64,000 bases of DNA from Auricularia sp. M13 (GCA_037042915.1 CM073197.1:4030001-4094000), one strand, 5' to 3'. Positions 41,601 through 52,974 are shown, counted from the stretch's first letter. The notes: generated by a model from the letters alone, not told the origin. Translations and numbers: made by a program.

Positions 41601-43674
41601 CACGCTGATCATCAGGCGCGTCGACTCGGCGCGCTGCTCCCAGACGAGCCAGCCCGGCATAGCGAGTCGGGTCGACTAGGCAAGTCGAGTCGGTTTACTG
41701 CGGCGAGTCGTCAATCTGCTTCCCACGCGAGCCGGGTGAGCGCGTCCCCAGATGCGGCATGGCATGCTGGCGAGCTGGGATACAGCAACACGCTGCTCCC
41801 AAAGCAGCGACGTGCGGCTTCCCAGACACGCACACGCCGAGATTGCACGCGGACCAGAGCGCGCTGCTCCCCAAGCGAGGCGAGTCGGCGTGCTGCTCGC
41901 CAGAGCCGAGAAAGATGGCACGCGGCGCAGAAGTACTGTAGAAGTTGGTGCGGGGCAGCGAGCAGCAAAAACCGACATAAGCAGCACCCGACCGTGGAGA
42001 AAAACTAGACAGGTGACGCCGCAAGGTGCGGACGACGGCGCGAGCCAGCGACGGGAGCTCATGTAGCATAGCACGCCCGAGCAGCGGGCGGACGGGCGAA
42101 GGGCAGCAGTGCCGTCTACGCGTGGAAGGAAAACGAACACGGGCGGTTTGGTTTGGTGGGCCCGGCGACAAAAACTTAAACAGTCTGAGTCTGCCCCGGC
42201 GAAGAAGGGCTCATGATGCGCGACGTTGCAGGGCGGACGAGGAAAGGATCGGATGGGCGACTGACCGAGATTGCGGGAGACGGGTGATGTAGAGGCCTGC
42301 AGCTTCGCGCGAGGTGGCAGCGTCACGAGAGAGCGCGTGGAGATGTAGCACAGCACGGAAGAAGAAGGCAGACGGGACGAGCGTTGGAACTTGAGGTCGG
42401 GGTAAACGGACAGGAAAGCGGGGAGCGCGACGATAGACGGGTAAGCGGGGGTTTCCACTCGACGCGAGCGGCAGGCAAAGCGACGTTCCGTTCCCCGAAG
42501 TAAAGGGAAGGAGGACGCGGGACGGCGCGCCGCCGTACGATGAAGACGGCGCATGACGGAGTTCCTTCGCGACTGTGCGCAGGGACGCGTGGACGCGGTT
42601 GGCGCAGGAGGGGCGGAATGGTATTGGTGCCCGGAGTGTGGCCGGGGCGAAGTGATGGGATGGGACGGGAGCGAGACGAGCGGCAAGGCGTGCGGGCGAG
42701 GTGGAGTGACGTCGGAGTGGGTATGCAAGACGCACCGGACACGACAGGATGCTCCTTATCCAACCTCAAGTTCCGTCGCACAGCGCGCGCGAGGGGGTCG
42801 TACGTCGTCTGCGAGATGTCGCTACTCCATTCGTCAGAATATATGCTGCTGCAGGGACGCGGACGCACGCAATCTGGATGCGCGTGGGGTCGCTCTTTGC
42901 GCCCGCGCCCATGCTCGCGAATACCTACCAAAGAGAGGATAAGCGTAAGGGAGGAGGGGGAGGTGGGACACACCTTGATGCCGCGCTGGTGGCAGACGCG
43001 CAGGAGCTCGACCTTGGTGCCGATATTGTCGATGGCATCTACAACCCAGTCCACACCGTCCAGCAACTTCAAGCCCTCCTCGTCCCGGCGCCACAGCGCG
43101 ACATGCGGCTCGACCTGCACCCACCTATCCATCCATCCATCCCCATCCATTAACCTCCATCAAAACAAGGGAGGAATTCGAAAGCAACGCACTTGGCAAT
43201 CTGCCTGAGCGTCCGCGCGACACACAGCACCTTCGGCGTGCCCACGTCGCCCAGCACGGCCGTCGCATGCCGGTTCAAACTCGACAGCGTGACATAGTCG
43301 AAGTCCACGAGCCGGATGCGCTGCACGCCCGAGCGGCAGAGCATGACGGCCGCCCAGCTGCCCACGCCGCCGCACCCGATCACCGCCACGCGCCCCTGCC
43401 GCACGCGCTCCACGCCCGCGGCGCCGAAGAACGCGTAGTTGCGCGCGAGCTGCTCCCGGATCAGGCTTTCGTCGTACTCGGAGGAGGAGGAGGGGGGGAG
43501 CGGGGGTAGGGGGAGCGGAGGGGAGTGCGCGAGCGTGTCGAGCACGCTGTCCGTCAGCTCCTCGCGCCGCTTTTGGCGCGACAGGGTCGTGTAGAGCGTC
43601 ATGCTCCCCGCTGTAATCAGTGCTGTGGCGAGCGCGGTGATGAGCACGGCGCGGTGCGTGCGCAGGGGCTCCAT
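38649..43674 (-). CDS. tRNA N6-threonylcarbamoyladenosine dehydratase (Tcd1/Tcd2/TcdA type)
   Basis: Eight exons: 43674-43193, 43124-42974, 42924-42869, 42821-42736, 39718-39578, 39350-39179, 39057-38846, 38761-38649; 470 residues in one frame. The N-terminal membrane segment AVLITALATALITAGSM suits the mitochondrial outer-membrane location known for yeast Tcd proteins. E1-like Rossmann motifs: VAVIGCGGVGSWAAVMLCRSG, LVDFDYVTLSSLNRHA, DWVVDAIDNIGTKVELL, KVFASMGAGAKSDPTR, DISQTTYDPLARAVRRNLR, GIPVVYSTEVPSDD, FRVRILPVLG, PALFGLHIATYI. Known reaction: ATP-dependent cyclisation of t6A37 to ct6A in ANN-decoding tRNAs. Odd: intron 4 (42735-39719) is 3,017 nt and carries minisatellite DNA; intron 5 is 227 nt. 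Confidence 0.85.
39760..39800. repeat. (GAGAGGT)n microsatellite
   Basis: About five perfect heptamer units near the 3' splice site of intron 4, ending in GACAGTGAGG. Confidence 0.85.
40420..41910. repeat. Degenerate minisatellite inside the Tcd intron
   Basis: Repeated word GAGTCGGCGCGCTGCTCC followed by CCAGGCGAGC, imperfect and unevenly spaced (roughly 25-50 nt). Clear examples lie near 40575, 40730, 41155, 41207, 41424, 41450, 41624 and 41880. Composition is strongly CG-rich on one phase. Long apparent frames here are products of the repeat. Confidence 0.75.
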
Positions 43675-46630
43675 TGCAATTGGCGAAAACTTGAAGCAGG
43701 ACTCCCGGGAGGCGCGCTTCGGCTCGGGCCGGATGATATGACGTGTTGCCGCTTGTCCTCCTGCTCTCGAGGCTAGATTTCTTCTGGTGCCTTTACTGGC
43801 ATGGACGCGACGCGACGCGCGCTCGGAGTCTGCAGCATATAATGCGCCGAAATGAAGGAATTTGCGGTTGAATATACGCTCTATGCGTCTCTCGGATTGT
43901 CGTGCACGCCGGCTCGTACATTGAGTACGCCGCACGCACTGCTCATACTCGCCGCGCCATTCACGCTCTGCTCACTCCAACCCGCCGTCACACCGTCGCC
44001 GGCTCTGGCTCTTCCTCCCATTTCCGGCACATCTGCAGCCCGGGCGTCGTCCCATCTACACTGCCACGTGTATGCTGCCCAACTCGTTCTTCCGTCCTGC
44101 TCGACGCCGCGACTCTGCCCTCTGCACACTCCCATTTCGTGCGCTCGCCGCTGCTCTGATAAAGTATGTATGTCCATCTAGCTGTGTTCTCATCGTCACT
44201 TCCGCCGTCCTGCATAGTTTCATGATCAAACTCAACCTGGAGCGCGAAGGACGACGCCTCCGCCGCCGCGTCCAGCCTTCCCGCTCGCTCGACGTTCCTC
44301 CTTTCCTTTGTGGCTGCTTCGGACGTGGACTCTTGCCAGGTCTAGCAGCGAACCCCATGCTAGCAGCGAGCTCCATCTTGAAGCTCGTGCCGTATCCAGT
44401 CACGCACGCCTGCCAAGTCCAGCTACGCACGCCTGCCAGGTCCAGCAGCGAGCTCCAATCTCTTGCCATGTGCAGCAGCGATCTCCATGCTAGCAGCGAG
44501 CTCCCAGTCCAGCAGCGAGCTCCAAGCCCGTCCTCTACGCTCAGCGGTGCACGGTTCCTGCCTCACTGCGCGTCCTCCGAGCGCACTCTGACGCGTCCTC
44601 AGAGCGCAGGCTGGCGCGTCCTCCGAGCGCACTCCGGCGCGCTTGGAAGGCTTCCGCGTCGGATGGGATCGAGTGACTGCCAGTGCACGTGGGGAAGCGG
44701 CGCCCGTCCTTCCCTCTGGCTATTATGTACTTGCTACTAGCATGCGCACGAACCTCGTCCCGCACCTGTCGGCGCGCACGGCGCACATGGACCGCGTACA
44801 TTTCCGAAGCCGCAGCGCGCGAGACCTAGCACTGAGCAGCTCTCAAGTCTAGGCTCTTCTTCTCATCACACCACTGGCCCATAATTTGCTTGGCTTGTTC
44901 AACTTCGGGAAAGATCAGCGACGCAGGACGGCCGCGGGCGGGCGTGGATTCACAGAGCGGACAGTGCAGACCGTGCCACTCGGAGCGGCGTTCCGCCGCC
45001 CACCCGCAGAATAGCGCGGCGCCCGTAGAGCAGCCAGCTCTACCATCGCGCAGCACAGAATGGGGTGGTTTAATTCAGGGGGTGCATCCTGGTCCCTGGT
45101 CCCTGGTCTGTGCGTCGAGCCGCCCGTGCTCGCTGTGCGATGGAGAGCCGGCGCCTGCAACGGCTGTCGTCGGTCCGCCACAGTTCATATGTGCAGTAGT
45201 GTTCATTCCGAGTCTGCCACCGCCGTCTTATTCTGCCACCGCCGCCTTATTCCCACCAGCCGCGCGAGACCGTGACGCTCTTTTCATCATATCGTCTCCC
45301 GCAACGACGTAGATTGATGGAGGAAGCGCACCTCTTTCCTCCGCGCGCGGGTGGTGCACCTCTTTCCTCCGCGCACGGGTGGTGCGGCGATTTGCGGTCC
45401 CGCGGCGCCGTCGTGTCGTTCACGATCATATCAGTGGGGGCCGCTGTCCGCTATCCGTCTGCGCAGTGCAACGACCCTCCGTCTGCGCTTGCGCGTGGGC
45501 GACAAGACGCGTCTCCGCATCCGAGTCGGCCCATCCCGCTTCCGTTCCTCTTGCCGGAGTCGAGCGCTCCCAATCTCTCCCTTACAGTATGCTCTTGAGG
45601 CGCAGCTAACTCCTTACGGGCCCTTACCGTAGGCTCTTGAGGTGCAGCTAACCCGCGAACCTCTCCTTAGCGGTGCCAGGTCTGCTCCGCCCATCCTCTA
45701 TGTTCGATCGTTTGCTTGTCCTACAGCTCCGAGCTCGCGAGACAGCGACTTGGACCGTCTAAGTATGATCTGTGCAGGGCCTGTCTGTTTGGACATCCGC
45801 TGTTGTCAGGGGTCTTCTTTGTCCACCTACCGCGGACACTGGCACTGCTCCGAGGCTTTTATACTGTAACAGTCCGACTCGCTGATACTACTGTCTGTCA
45901 ATGATTTGTCCTGAGCGCACTTTCGAGCACTGTGCACTTGACCAGATTCCAGACGTCCCATTGACAGCGCTCGCAAGTCACGGTGCTTTCCCCACTCCCA
46001 AACGCTGGCCGATTACTATGTTACCTCTAAAAGAGGGTTTTGAAACTATCTATTTGTGCCGCTTCGTTCTTCAGGCCGCCGGATCCCTTGCGGAAAGTTG
46101 ATGCTGCTTGAACATTGCAATTGCCCCTGCCAGTGCTGAATCCTGATCGCGCCGGACGATATGAACCACGTTGCGCCCTCCGAGTCGCGCCTCGAAGCTT
46201 GAAGCGTCGCGTCACTTGCTGTTTGGGAAAGCTCTCAGAGTCCTTCTGCCCCTTGTTTCCATCGTACACTATAATCGGAGCTCGCGCCTTCGTCGATGGT
46301 AAAGCACCGGTCCAGGCAGGCTGGGATGCTCCGAGTCACAAAGGACTAGTAAGTACTCTGCGGCGGCAGGCTTTGTGTTACAGTATTTTAATTTGCGCCA
46401 GGGCGTGGGATACTGTACAACACCACGTTGCACGGACACCAGCCGCGTTGTCACTGTTTGCGTGGCTCAGCTCTCAGCTCTGGAGACTCGGATTGTTCGC
46501 CGAGGCGTGGTGCACCTGGGCCGATTGTCCCTGCCAATCGGAGCCCGCGTACAAGCGCATCTGTCGCGGCTCGGGATACAGCGTGGTTCAAGGACGTTGA
46601 AGCGGTTGCCGTGGTGGGGACCCGCCCTCG
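43675..46630. other. Long intergenic region with degenerate repeats
   Basis: No supportable gene in 3 kb. 44,340-44,530 repeats GCAGCGAGCTCCA-like words (GCTAGCAGCGAGCTCC, CAGGTCCAGCAGCGAGCTCC), and 45,310-45,380 repeats CACCTCTTTCCTCCGCGC twice. A 222-residue frame at 44,072-44,740 crosses these repeats and has no domain. Confidence 0.5.
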
Positions 46631-46631
46631 G

Positions 46632-46639
46632 TATATAAG
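46632..46639 (+). promoter_or_regulatory. TATA box of the small Cys protein gene
   Basis: TATATAAG, 91 nt before the start codon, then a C/A-rich leader with CACCCACCCAACACCC. Confidence 0.65.
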
Positions 46640-46729
46640 GCGCGTCTGCGCAGGCTGGGGACTTCACTCACCCACCCAACACCCATCTCCGTTACATCGT
46701 CCTCACCCATCCAGCCTCTCAGTCGAAAC

Positions 46730-47020
46730 ATGAGCAGCAACAACACCAACACCAACGCCTGCCGCCAGCCGTACGCGCCCAAGCCGCGCACGCCGCCCCC
46801 CACTGCCAATCGTACGCCTCATAAGTGTTTACCCCTGTACCACGTGCACTAACCATCATCTTCCTCATATAGTCGGCGAATGCGCCACGTGCAGGGGCCC
46901 GCGCAAGCTCGATGCCAACAACATCGTGAGTAACCCCTGCTAGCGCAGGATGATGCTCGAGCTGAAGGATGCTGGCAGGTCCGGTGCAAGTGCCCGAGCG
47001 CCGCCTCTGGGCGCCGCTGA
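46730..47020 (+). CDS. 58-residue Cys-containing small protein
   Basis: Exons 46730-46811, 46873-46925, 46979-47020 (introns 61 and 53 nt), closing in frame at TGA. The N-terminal half is Asn/Thr/Pro-rich and disordered (MSSNNTNTNACRQPYAPKPR). The C-terminal half has GECATCRGPRKLD and VRCKC, i.e. CX2C and CXC, a possible small metal site. No signal peptide and no recognised family. The case rests on a good TATA box, three exons with proper splice ends and a pyrimidine/adenine-rich leader. A further downstream exon cannot be excluded. Confidence 0.5.
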
Positions 47021-48765
47021 AGTTTAACGAGCGCGATGAGGCGCGCGTTATCTCTCTACTAGTAGACTGAATTTCTCTTTGGTCAATGGACTTCTACGTG
47101 CATCCTTTAATTGCTTTAGTTTCCGCAATATCTGATCATGATGTACTCTCTTGTGGCTTGTGTTTGACATAGAGTGATCTCAAATTTTCTGGGCGTCGAA
47201 CTTGCTGTGAGAGTTACATACATATTGACGGGCGGCGGTTAAGAAAATACTCGAAAGAAAGGAAGCAGATTCCCTACATGGCAGACGAGTCTGACCATGA
47301 GTGGATCCGACATCATGAAAAGGCGTAGGAACTTACTTCGTGTGACAGTAGGTTGTACTGGAAGTGGCAACTTGAAAGTCTTTATAAGTTTCTACATGAC
47401 GAGGGCAGAACTCGTCATGATGTCTGATAATTATACTCGGATTACACTCCGTATGGAACCTGGTAACGGATCGAAATCCGAGTCAAACATGGGCAGTAGA
47501 TTACCATCGATTACCGACGGCTTACTGGCTGCCTCCATGAAGCTGTGATTCTTCGGCAAGCCTTATAGATATCCTGGTCTTCCTGGGTATATGCAGGGTA
47601 GCTCAATGAGGTCGCATCCACCCGGAGCTGCTTCTGCATTTCCATTACTGTATTTATCTCATACCATTTCGATATCCTACAGCAGACAGTTTTGTCGAAC
47701 AGACGACGCCGACCAAGGCAGCTGGCTCCCAAGGACCGAAGTTACTGTACTTCGATGACGTGTTCAGGGCCGACGTCATCATGAGCGTCATGGACTGCGG
47801 AACCTTGTTCGGGCCGTGTCAACAAACAGTGCGGTGTTCGAAATGACTTTGCACTCTTTGCTCTCCCCCTTGCGCTCATCGCGCTTTTGCCAGCTTCAAG
47901 CACATCCGTACGCCCTATCGCCAGCTTCAAGGACTTCAGCGGGCCGCCCCGTTCGCAAAGCCCGCCTAGCCTTCGACTGCTAGCTTTGTCACTTGGCTGG
48001 AGCTTGCCCTGAGTTGCTCGCGCTTCGTGACCACCTGCGTTTGGTGCTCTTGTGACTCTATTGTGAATTCTGGGGCTTTATCTGATCTTGGGCTACGCTT
48101 TGCACCTCTGGGCTGGCTGGCTCTGCTCGTGCTCGTGCCTGCTCCGCTGCCTCAATATTACGGACTAACTAATCTTTTTTCAGATCCATGACATTCAACG
48201 CACGCAGCGCGCCCCGCGTTTCCCTCACTCCCTCGCCTTACACGCCTGCGCGCACATCCTCATCCGCCTCCAACCAGCTGTCGCGTCTTCCATCCTCGTT
48301 TCCGGTATATTAGATTTACACCCCCTTATGCCCGTGCTGTATCCACATGCCCAATAATATGCACGTGCTTTGCCCTGTCTCACCCGTGCTGTGAATCCAA
48401 GAATCCTAAGTAAAAGATTTCCCTGTGGCTCAGCCGTTCAAAATTGCCGAAAATGAGCAGCAAGCTATCACAATGTCGACCTCCTGGGCAATGTTTCATA
48501 ATGACAGTGGCCTGGTTGTACAGCACCGACGAGCAAGCCGCCAGGTTTGGCCAGCCTGGTCGCAAGATTACGACAGATTGCAAGAGGAGTGTTATGCTGC
48601 CGGCGCGTTTTCGGCCGGTTAGGTGGGTTACATTGCATTGTCGTGCTTCACCAAGACTACATTCAAGGTGAGACATGATATGCAAGACAGAAGATGATCA
48701 CTTGTTACATTGCCAGGTATTATGCTACAAGTTGTCGGAGGTTTTCATGATGCTCAGTTCAGTGG
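47021..48765. other. Intergenic, possible orphan 3' exon
   Basis: Mostly featureless. At 48,181 a strong acceptor (GACTAACTAATC then TTTTTTCAG) precedes a short frame ATGACATTC...TATTAG of 42 codons, Ser/Pro/Thr-rich; no matching upstream exons were found, so no gene is called. Confidence 0.4.
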
Positions 48766-49844
48766 CTAAGCGGAAGCATCCTGCACCGCGCCGTTAACAC
48801 TGGCTTCCCACTCCTCCTTCGACCACTTGTGCACGGTAATAGGCGCGACGTTGAGCGTCTCATCAATTACGCGCTGGTCCTTGCCGGCTTGAATCAAGCG
48901 TACCGCCTTGAGCGCCGCGCGGTATCCCACGCACGCCGGGCACTGAACGACCAGGTATGTATCAATGGAAAACGCAGGACTGACGAAGCCAAAGGCTCAC
49001 CGGTATATTGAAGCTTTCCAGGGTTGATGTCAGCAGCATTCTTTGAATCAGCCTGCACGTACCCGCACGAGGCGAACAGAGCGGGCCATCGCGAGCTCAT
49101 GCGGCCGCAACCAGGGCAGATCTTGCGATTGCCGCGGCACTCCCAGCATTCATACAGCAGCCAGCGGCGCATCGCGCCCGACGTCGTGATCCTCTGGAAG
49201 ATGCAGCCGGTCTGCATGGCCTCGTTATAGCTGCAACAAGTTCTCCATTCGTCCAGATTTTGCCGCTTCGCCGAGTCCGAGGTCCCTGAATGCTGCTGCA
49301 TCGCGAAGACCATCCGCTTGAAGTTCCGGGACAGGAAGACGCCCGTGCGGTCCTCGCAGTCGGCGTCCTCCGTGTCCGCCTTGCCCTCGAATTCGGCATT
49401 ATAAGCGACATCGAGCAGGATGTCGTCCCTCGCCGCGGTGTACGCGGCGGCAACCACGACGAACGGCCACGTGAGCGTGCGGTCGGGCCTGTCCTTCGGG
49501 TCGAGCACCCAGTCCTCCACGATGCGTTTCTTGTATTTCGCCGAGCCGGGCACGAGGAGCGCGTCGTCGGCGTCGTCGGTGTCGCTGGTCGCATCCGCCG
49601 GCGCACGACGATCGACTGCGTACTCCACGCGGCGCCGCACGAGCGTCCTCCGCGGCGCAAGGACAAGCAGCACGGGCGGCTGCCTGCTCGCCAGTTCGCG
49701 CAGATGGACGAGCAGGACATCGAGCGAGTGTTCGCGGTAGAAATGCTTGCAAGTGCTGATGAAGGCAATGCGCGCTTCGGGTGGCATCCACCTGAGCACC
49801 TGTTGCACTATTTCTGGTGGTATTGCGGACTGTGTTTTCTACAT
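48766..49844 (-). pseudogene. F-box-like/CxxC-cluster member 3, probable pseudogene
   Basis: Same structure as members 1 and 2 on the opposite strand: exon 1 to 49063, a 13-nt micro-exon 49013-49001 (CTTCAATATACCG), exon 3 48942-48766. Protein words: PPEIVQQVLRWMPPEARIAFISTCKHFYREHS, KTLVRRRVEYA, VPGSAKYKKRI followed by VEDWVLDP, C(WE)C, C(PG)C, C(PA)CVGYRAA, WSKEEWEAS. The leader is also homologous (GTCCGCGGACCGG ... CCGCCACAAT). Aligning to member 2, the start codon falls at 49844-49842, but codon 2 is TAG (49841-49839) where member 2 has CCG. The next in-frame ATG (49787) lies inside the F-box-like part. Either a recent pseudogene or a protein starting late. Confidence 0.7.
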
Positions 49845-50070
49845 CTTCACAGCGAGCGAGCTGGGATTGTGGCGGTGGAAGTCGGAAGCCACAGTCGAAT
49901 GCGGCTCTCTCCGGTCCGCGGACAAGGCTTCTTCTGCTGCCGACCTGTGAGTGCGTCAGCGCCTGTTGCCCGCCTCTGAGAGGTCTTAGAACAGGACAAA
50001 CAACTACTAAGTACTAGACCCAGCCACCGCCGTTGACGGACGATTACTCCGTCTGAAGTGGATGTTCATG

Positions 50071-51498
50071 TTAGCTATTATTACGGGACCATTCACGTCT
50101 GTCCTCTAGGAATTGAACAACATCGGTAAGACCGGTCGGGAGCTTATCAACCTCGCGCTCCCTTCCCAAGAAGGAAAGACGTGCCCAAGACAGTTCCTTT
50201 GCCGGAAGTTGGCATTGAAGGATGTGGAGCACGGGCGCACGGACGAAGACTTGCCCGAGCATGCCCTCGATAGCTTCCGCGATGGATGCAACCTCAGTCT
50301 CAGTCGCCGCCCTTCTGGCCGAAAGGACTAAATAACGCAGCCGGGGTAGCTGCACTGACGCGGGCATCCCATTGAGCGTGTCCGGAATACGAAAGAGAGG
50401 GTTGTCCGGGACTTCGAGGGGTCTGCGAGCGGGCCGCCAGTACCTGCCGGTGTGAGATACAGCGAAGAATTCCAGCTGGCTGCATTCAGCGAGCAGCGTG
50501 GGGAGGATCGTTACAACGTCGTCCAGCACCGCGCGAGTGTCCGCGCTAAGCTGCAGGCTCTGCAGATGGTGCCAGCTGAACGCGGCCAGGAAGTCCAGCA
50601 GGCTTGCCGGTGCGAGCTGAAGGTCCGCACGCACCTCGACGTGCAGGTGCGCGAGACGTCGTCTCCAGGGCCGCGGCCCCGCGCGGTCAGCCCTGGCAGG
50701 CTGAGGTATGGGCGATGCGACGATGCTGAGCTGGCACAGGCGCGGCAGGACGGGCGCGTCGCGGAGAATGTGCGCAGCGGCCCCTGACGCAAGTGTTCGC
50801 CGCTCTGAGACGTGGAGCGCCTCAAGATTGGGGAACACCTCCGCTGGTGCTGTCGAGCGCAGGCTGTCAAGCCGGAGTTCGGTCACGCACGGCCAGACGA
50901 CGCCGTGCGCGCGGGTCTGCAAGAACGACTCCAGATCCCAGTAGGAGTGCGTATCGAGAAACTGTAGAATGTCATGCGAGCGGAGGAGCAGGCGTTCGAG
51001 GGCGCCCAGTTCGTGGTGTCCCGGCGCGTCGACGGCCAGAGATCGGAGCGGCGGCAACCGGTCCAGCAGCCCCTCCCAGTCATACTGGTCCGTGTAGGCC
51101 GTATCAAGGGAGCTCAGCGCAGGCAAGCTAGCTATGGCGTCCAAAACAGACGGGACGTGCAGTATGATCGAGCCCAGGCGTTTGCAGCAAAAGTGTTGCA
51201 GGTTTGGCATGTTACGCAACGCTGGGAGGAAAACGGGGACAACAGCGACCGGCGCCTCGATAACGGATAAATAGTGAACGAAATACCCGAGATTGGGACT
51301 GGATGAGATGACCTTGAGGAATTGGTAGGCCGTTTCGACCTCGTCGGCTCTGAAGTCTGCGACGCGGTATAGGCGCGGCACGGCCAGGCGATGGAAGTCT
51401 CGACAGATAAGACACAAGGTCGTTCATGTGCTCCGCGGTGCCCAAGATACAATCAGAGCCAGGATGTCGTACGGCAAGGGCGCAAGAGCAAGCGACAT
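50071..51498 (-). CDS. F-box/LRR protein with an in-frame TGA
   Basis: A long frame (50071-51417, ~449 codons) of leucine-rich strands: LRNMPNLQHFCCKRLG, LPALSSLDTAY, LPPLRSLAVDAPG, VTELRLDSLRS, FPNLEALHVSE, LHLQSLQL-like and LPRLRYLVLSA. Upstream in the same frame, from ATG 51498, comes the first F-box helix (MSLALAPLPYDILALIVSWAPRST). TGA at 51426-51424 then interrupts before TTLCLICRDFHRLAVPRLYR, the remainder of the F-box. One nonsense base change or a sequencing error is the simplest reading. If real, the product loses its F-box. Inferred original role: SCF substrate adaptor. Confidence 0.65.
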
Positions 51499-52974
51499 TG
51501 GGGCAACGAAGGAAACGGTCAATTTGGCTATCGCTGTTTCGCGGACGTAAGCTTTCGGCTTCCGATCCTGGGAAACGGGTCGAAATGGCAAGATTATGGT
51601 GTGTGCGCGGGTAGGGCTGGGAAGCGCGCGCGTGCTTAATCGGCTCAGTGAGCAAAGACGAAAAGCACTGAGTCCGAGTCCGGGACCTGGCGGAGTTTGT
51701 AACCGTGATCTATTTTTTTTTTCTCACACCAACCATCACCAGCATTGCCGCTGGACCGCGCTCACTGCATTCCCGCACGCTCCATACTGCGTCGATAATA
51801 GGGAAGGTGAATGAGCAGCAGTCGGCTCATTCCGCTCTGTTCTACCGGGCTTGGCTGCGGCGAATATCTCATAAAGAGAGATTCCACGTTGAAACCGAAG
51901 GGGGTGCGTAATTTTCCCGAAAGATGTGTAATATCACGCCGGTTCATGTGTAAGGCATCTATACATCGCTTGGGTCCATATTCGGTTAACTTCTTGACGC
52001 TCTCGCGCGTCTGGTGCGCATGTGGAAGGCCAAGACGCTCGTCCACGCTGCGTCGGCAGTGCTTGAATCAGCAGTGGTAGTCGCTGCTGCCATCTTTGAC
52101 GAGAAATGGTCGTCGCGCTCGCGTATTCCGGCCGCTGGCGACCTCCACACAGTCTGCGCATCCTGAAGGACCGCGCCATGCCGTCCAACAAAACGTACCG
52201 CACACTTATTCAGGCTACTAGGGACACCTCTGACGACGATACTCCGGCGCTTGCGCAGTGGGACAACCACGCTGAGACCAGACGCTGGGCCGTACATATT
52301 TCCTCGACAACTCGATCATCCCAATGTCGGCCGAGGCGCGCCAGGTATAACACCTGCTCCTGCTCTTCCAGAATGTGACTCTCCAGTGAATTTGTCCATC
52401 CTTAATTGCGTTGCGGCGCGACCGAGATAAATTCGTTCCAAATCAACGCCCAGGAAGCCTGCGATTGCCAGTTGAACGGACTTCCTTGACGCACTATTCC
52501 AAGCGCATGCTTCCGTCATTCAGCGGCGGATTACAGTGGCAAACAACAAGACTTCTCTGTTCGCCGTGCATCGGGCACAGCGCGATCGTGCGGCCATTGA
52601 AGCCCATGTCGAAACCCGTTGACGCTGAGTTGTTTCCTGGTTTAGCATTGATGGGCGACGACTGAACAATTGGCAGGGAACAACGACCGCCTTCGTAACC
52701 TGTATCCCGGCATGCCCGAGCCACTCTCTTTCCAAACTTTCCCGTCCGTCCTTGTCTGAATAAGAGCGGTGACCAACCGAGGATCACCACACACCGCAGA
52801 ACGGAGGGGAAAACACGACATTCCTTGCCAAAGCCAGGGTGATCCAAGGTACCGCATTATATTTCTCAGCCAATCGCATTCGCTGCCTACGACATACAGC
52901 GATCCACTGAGCATTCATCCAATTCCATCACGCGCAGATGCAAACACGATCCAATATTAGATGCAGCAACCTCC
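51499..52974. other. Intergenic, no gene seen
   Basis: Short frames only, up to ~117 residues. A minus-strand stretch near 51,990-52,300 looks mildly protein-like (RSIVVRGVPSSLNKCAVRF) but no domain, start or splice ladder supports a gene. A T-run occurs at 51,713-51,722. Confidence 0.45.

Larger units (their letters stand above)
39719..42735 (-). other. Giant intron 4 of the Tcd-type gene
   Basis: Donor GTGCGT after CTGTCGTGTCCG and acceptor ATTAG before GCATCCCGG. It is fifty times longer than a usual intron in this window. No transposon coding region or terminal repeats were seen inside; it holds the two repeats listed next plus ~0.8 kb of ordinary DNA at its 5' side. Confidence 0.75.

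Noticed and set aside
39369-42728. Long minus-strand frames of 350-416 residues
   Set aside because: They read through the intron, minisatellite and exons of the Tcd-type gene in the wrong phase; residues are repeat products such as LGSSAPTRL.
44072-44740. 222-residue plus-strand frame
   Set aside because: It runs through degenerate GCAGCGAGCTCC repeats and shows no domain.
48188-48313. 42-codon frame after a strong 3' splice site
   Set aside because: No upstream exons could be linked and two phases are open, so a gene is not supported.
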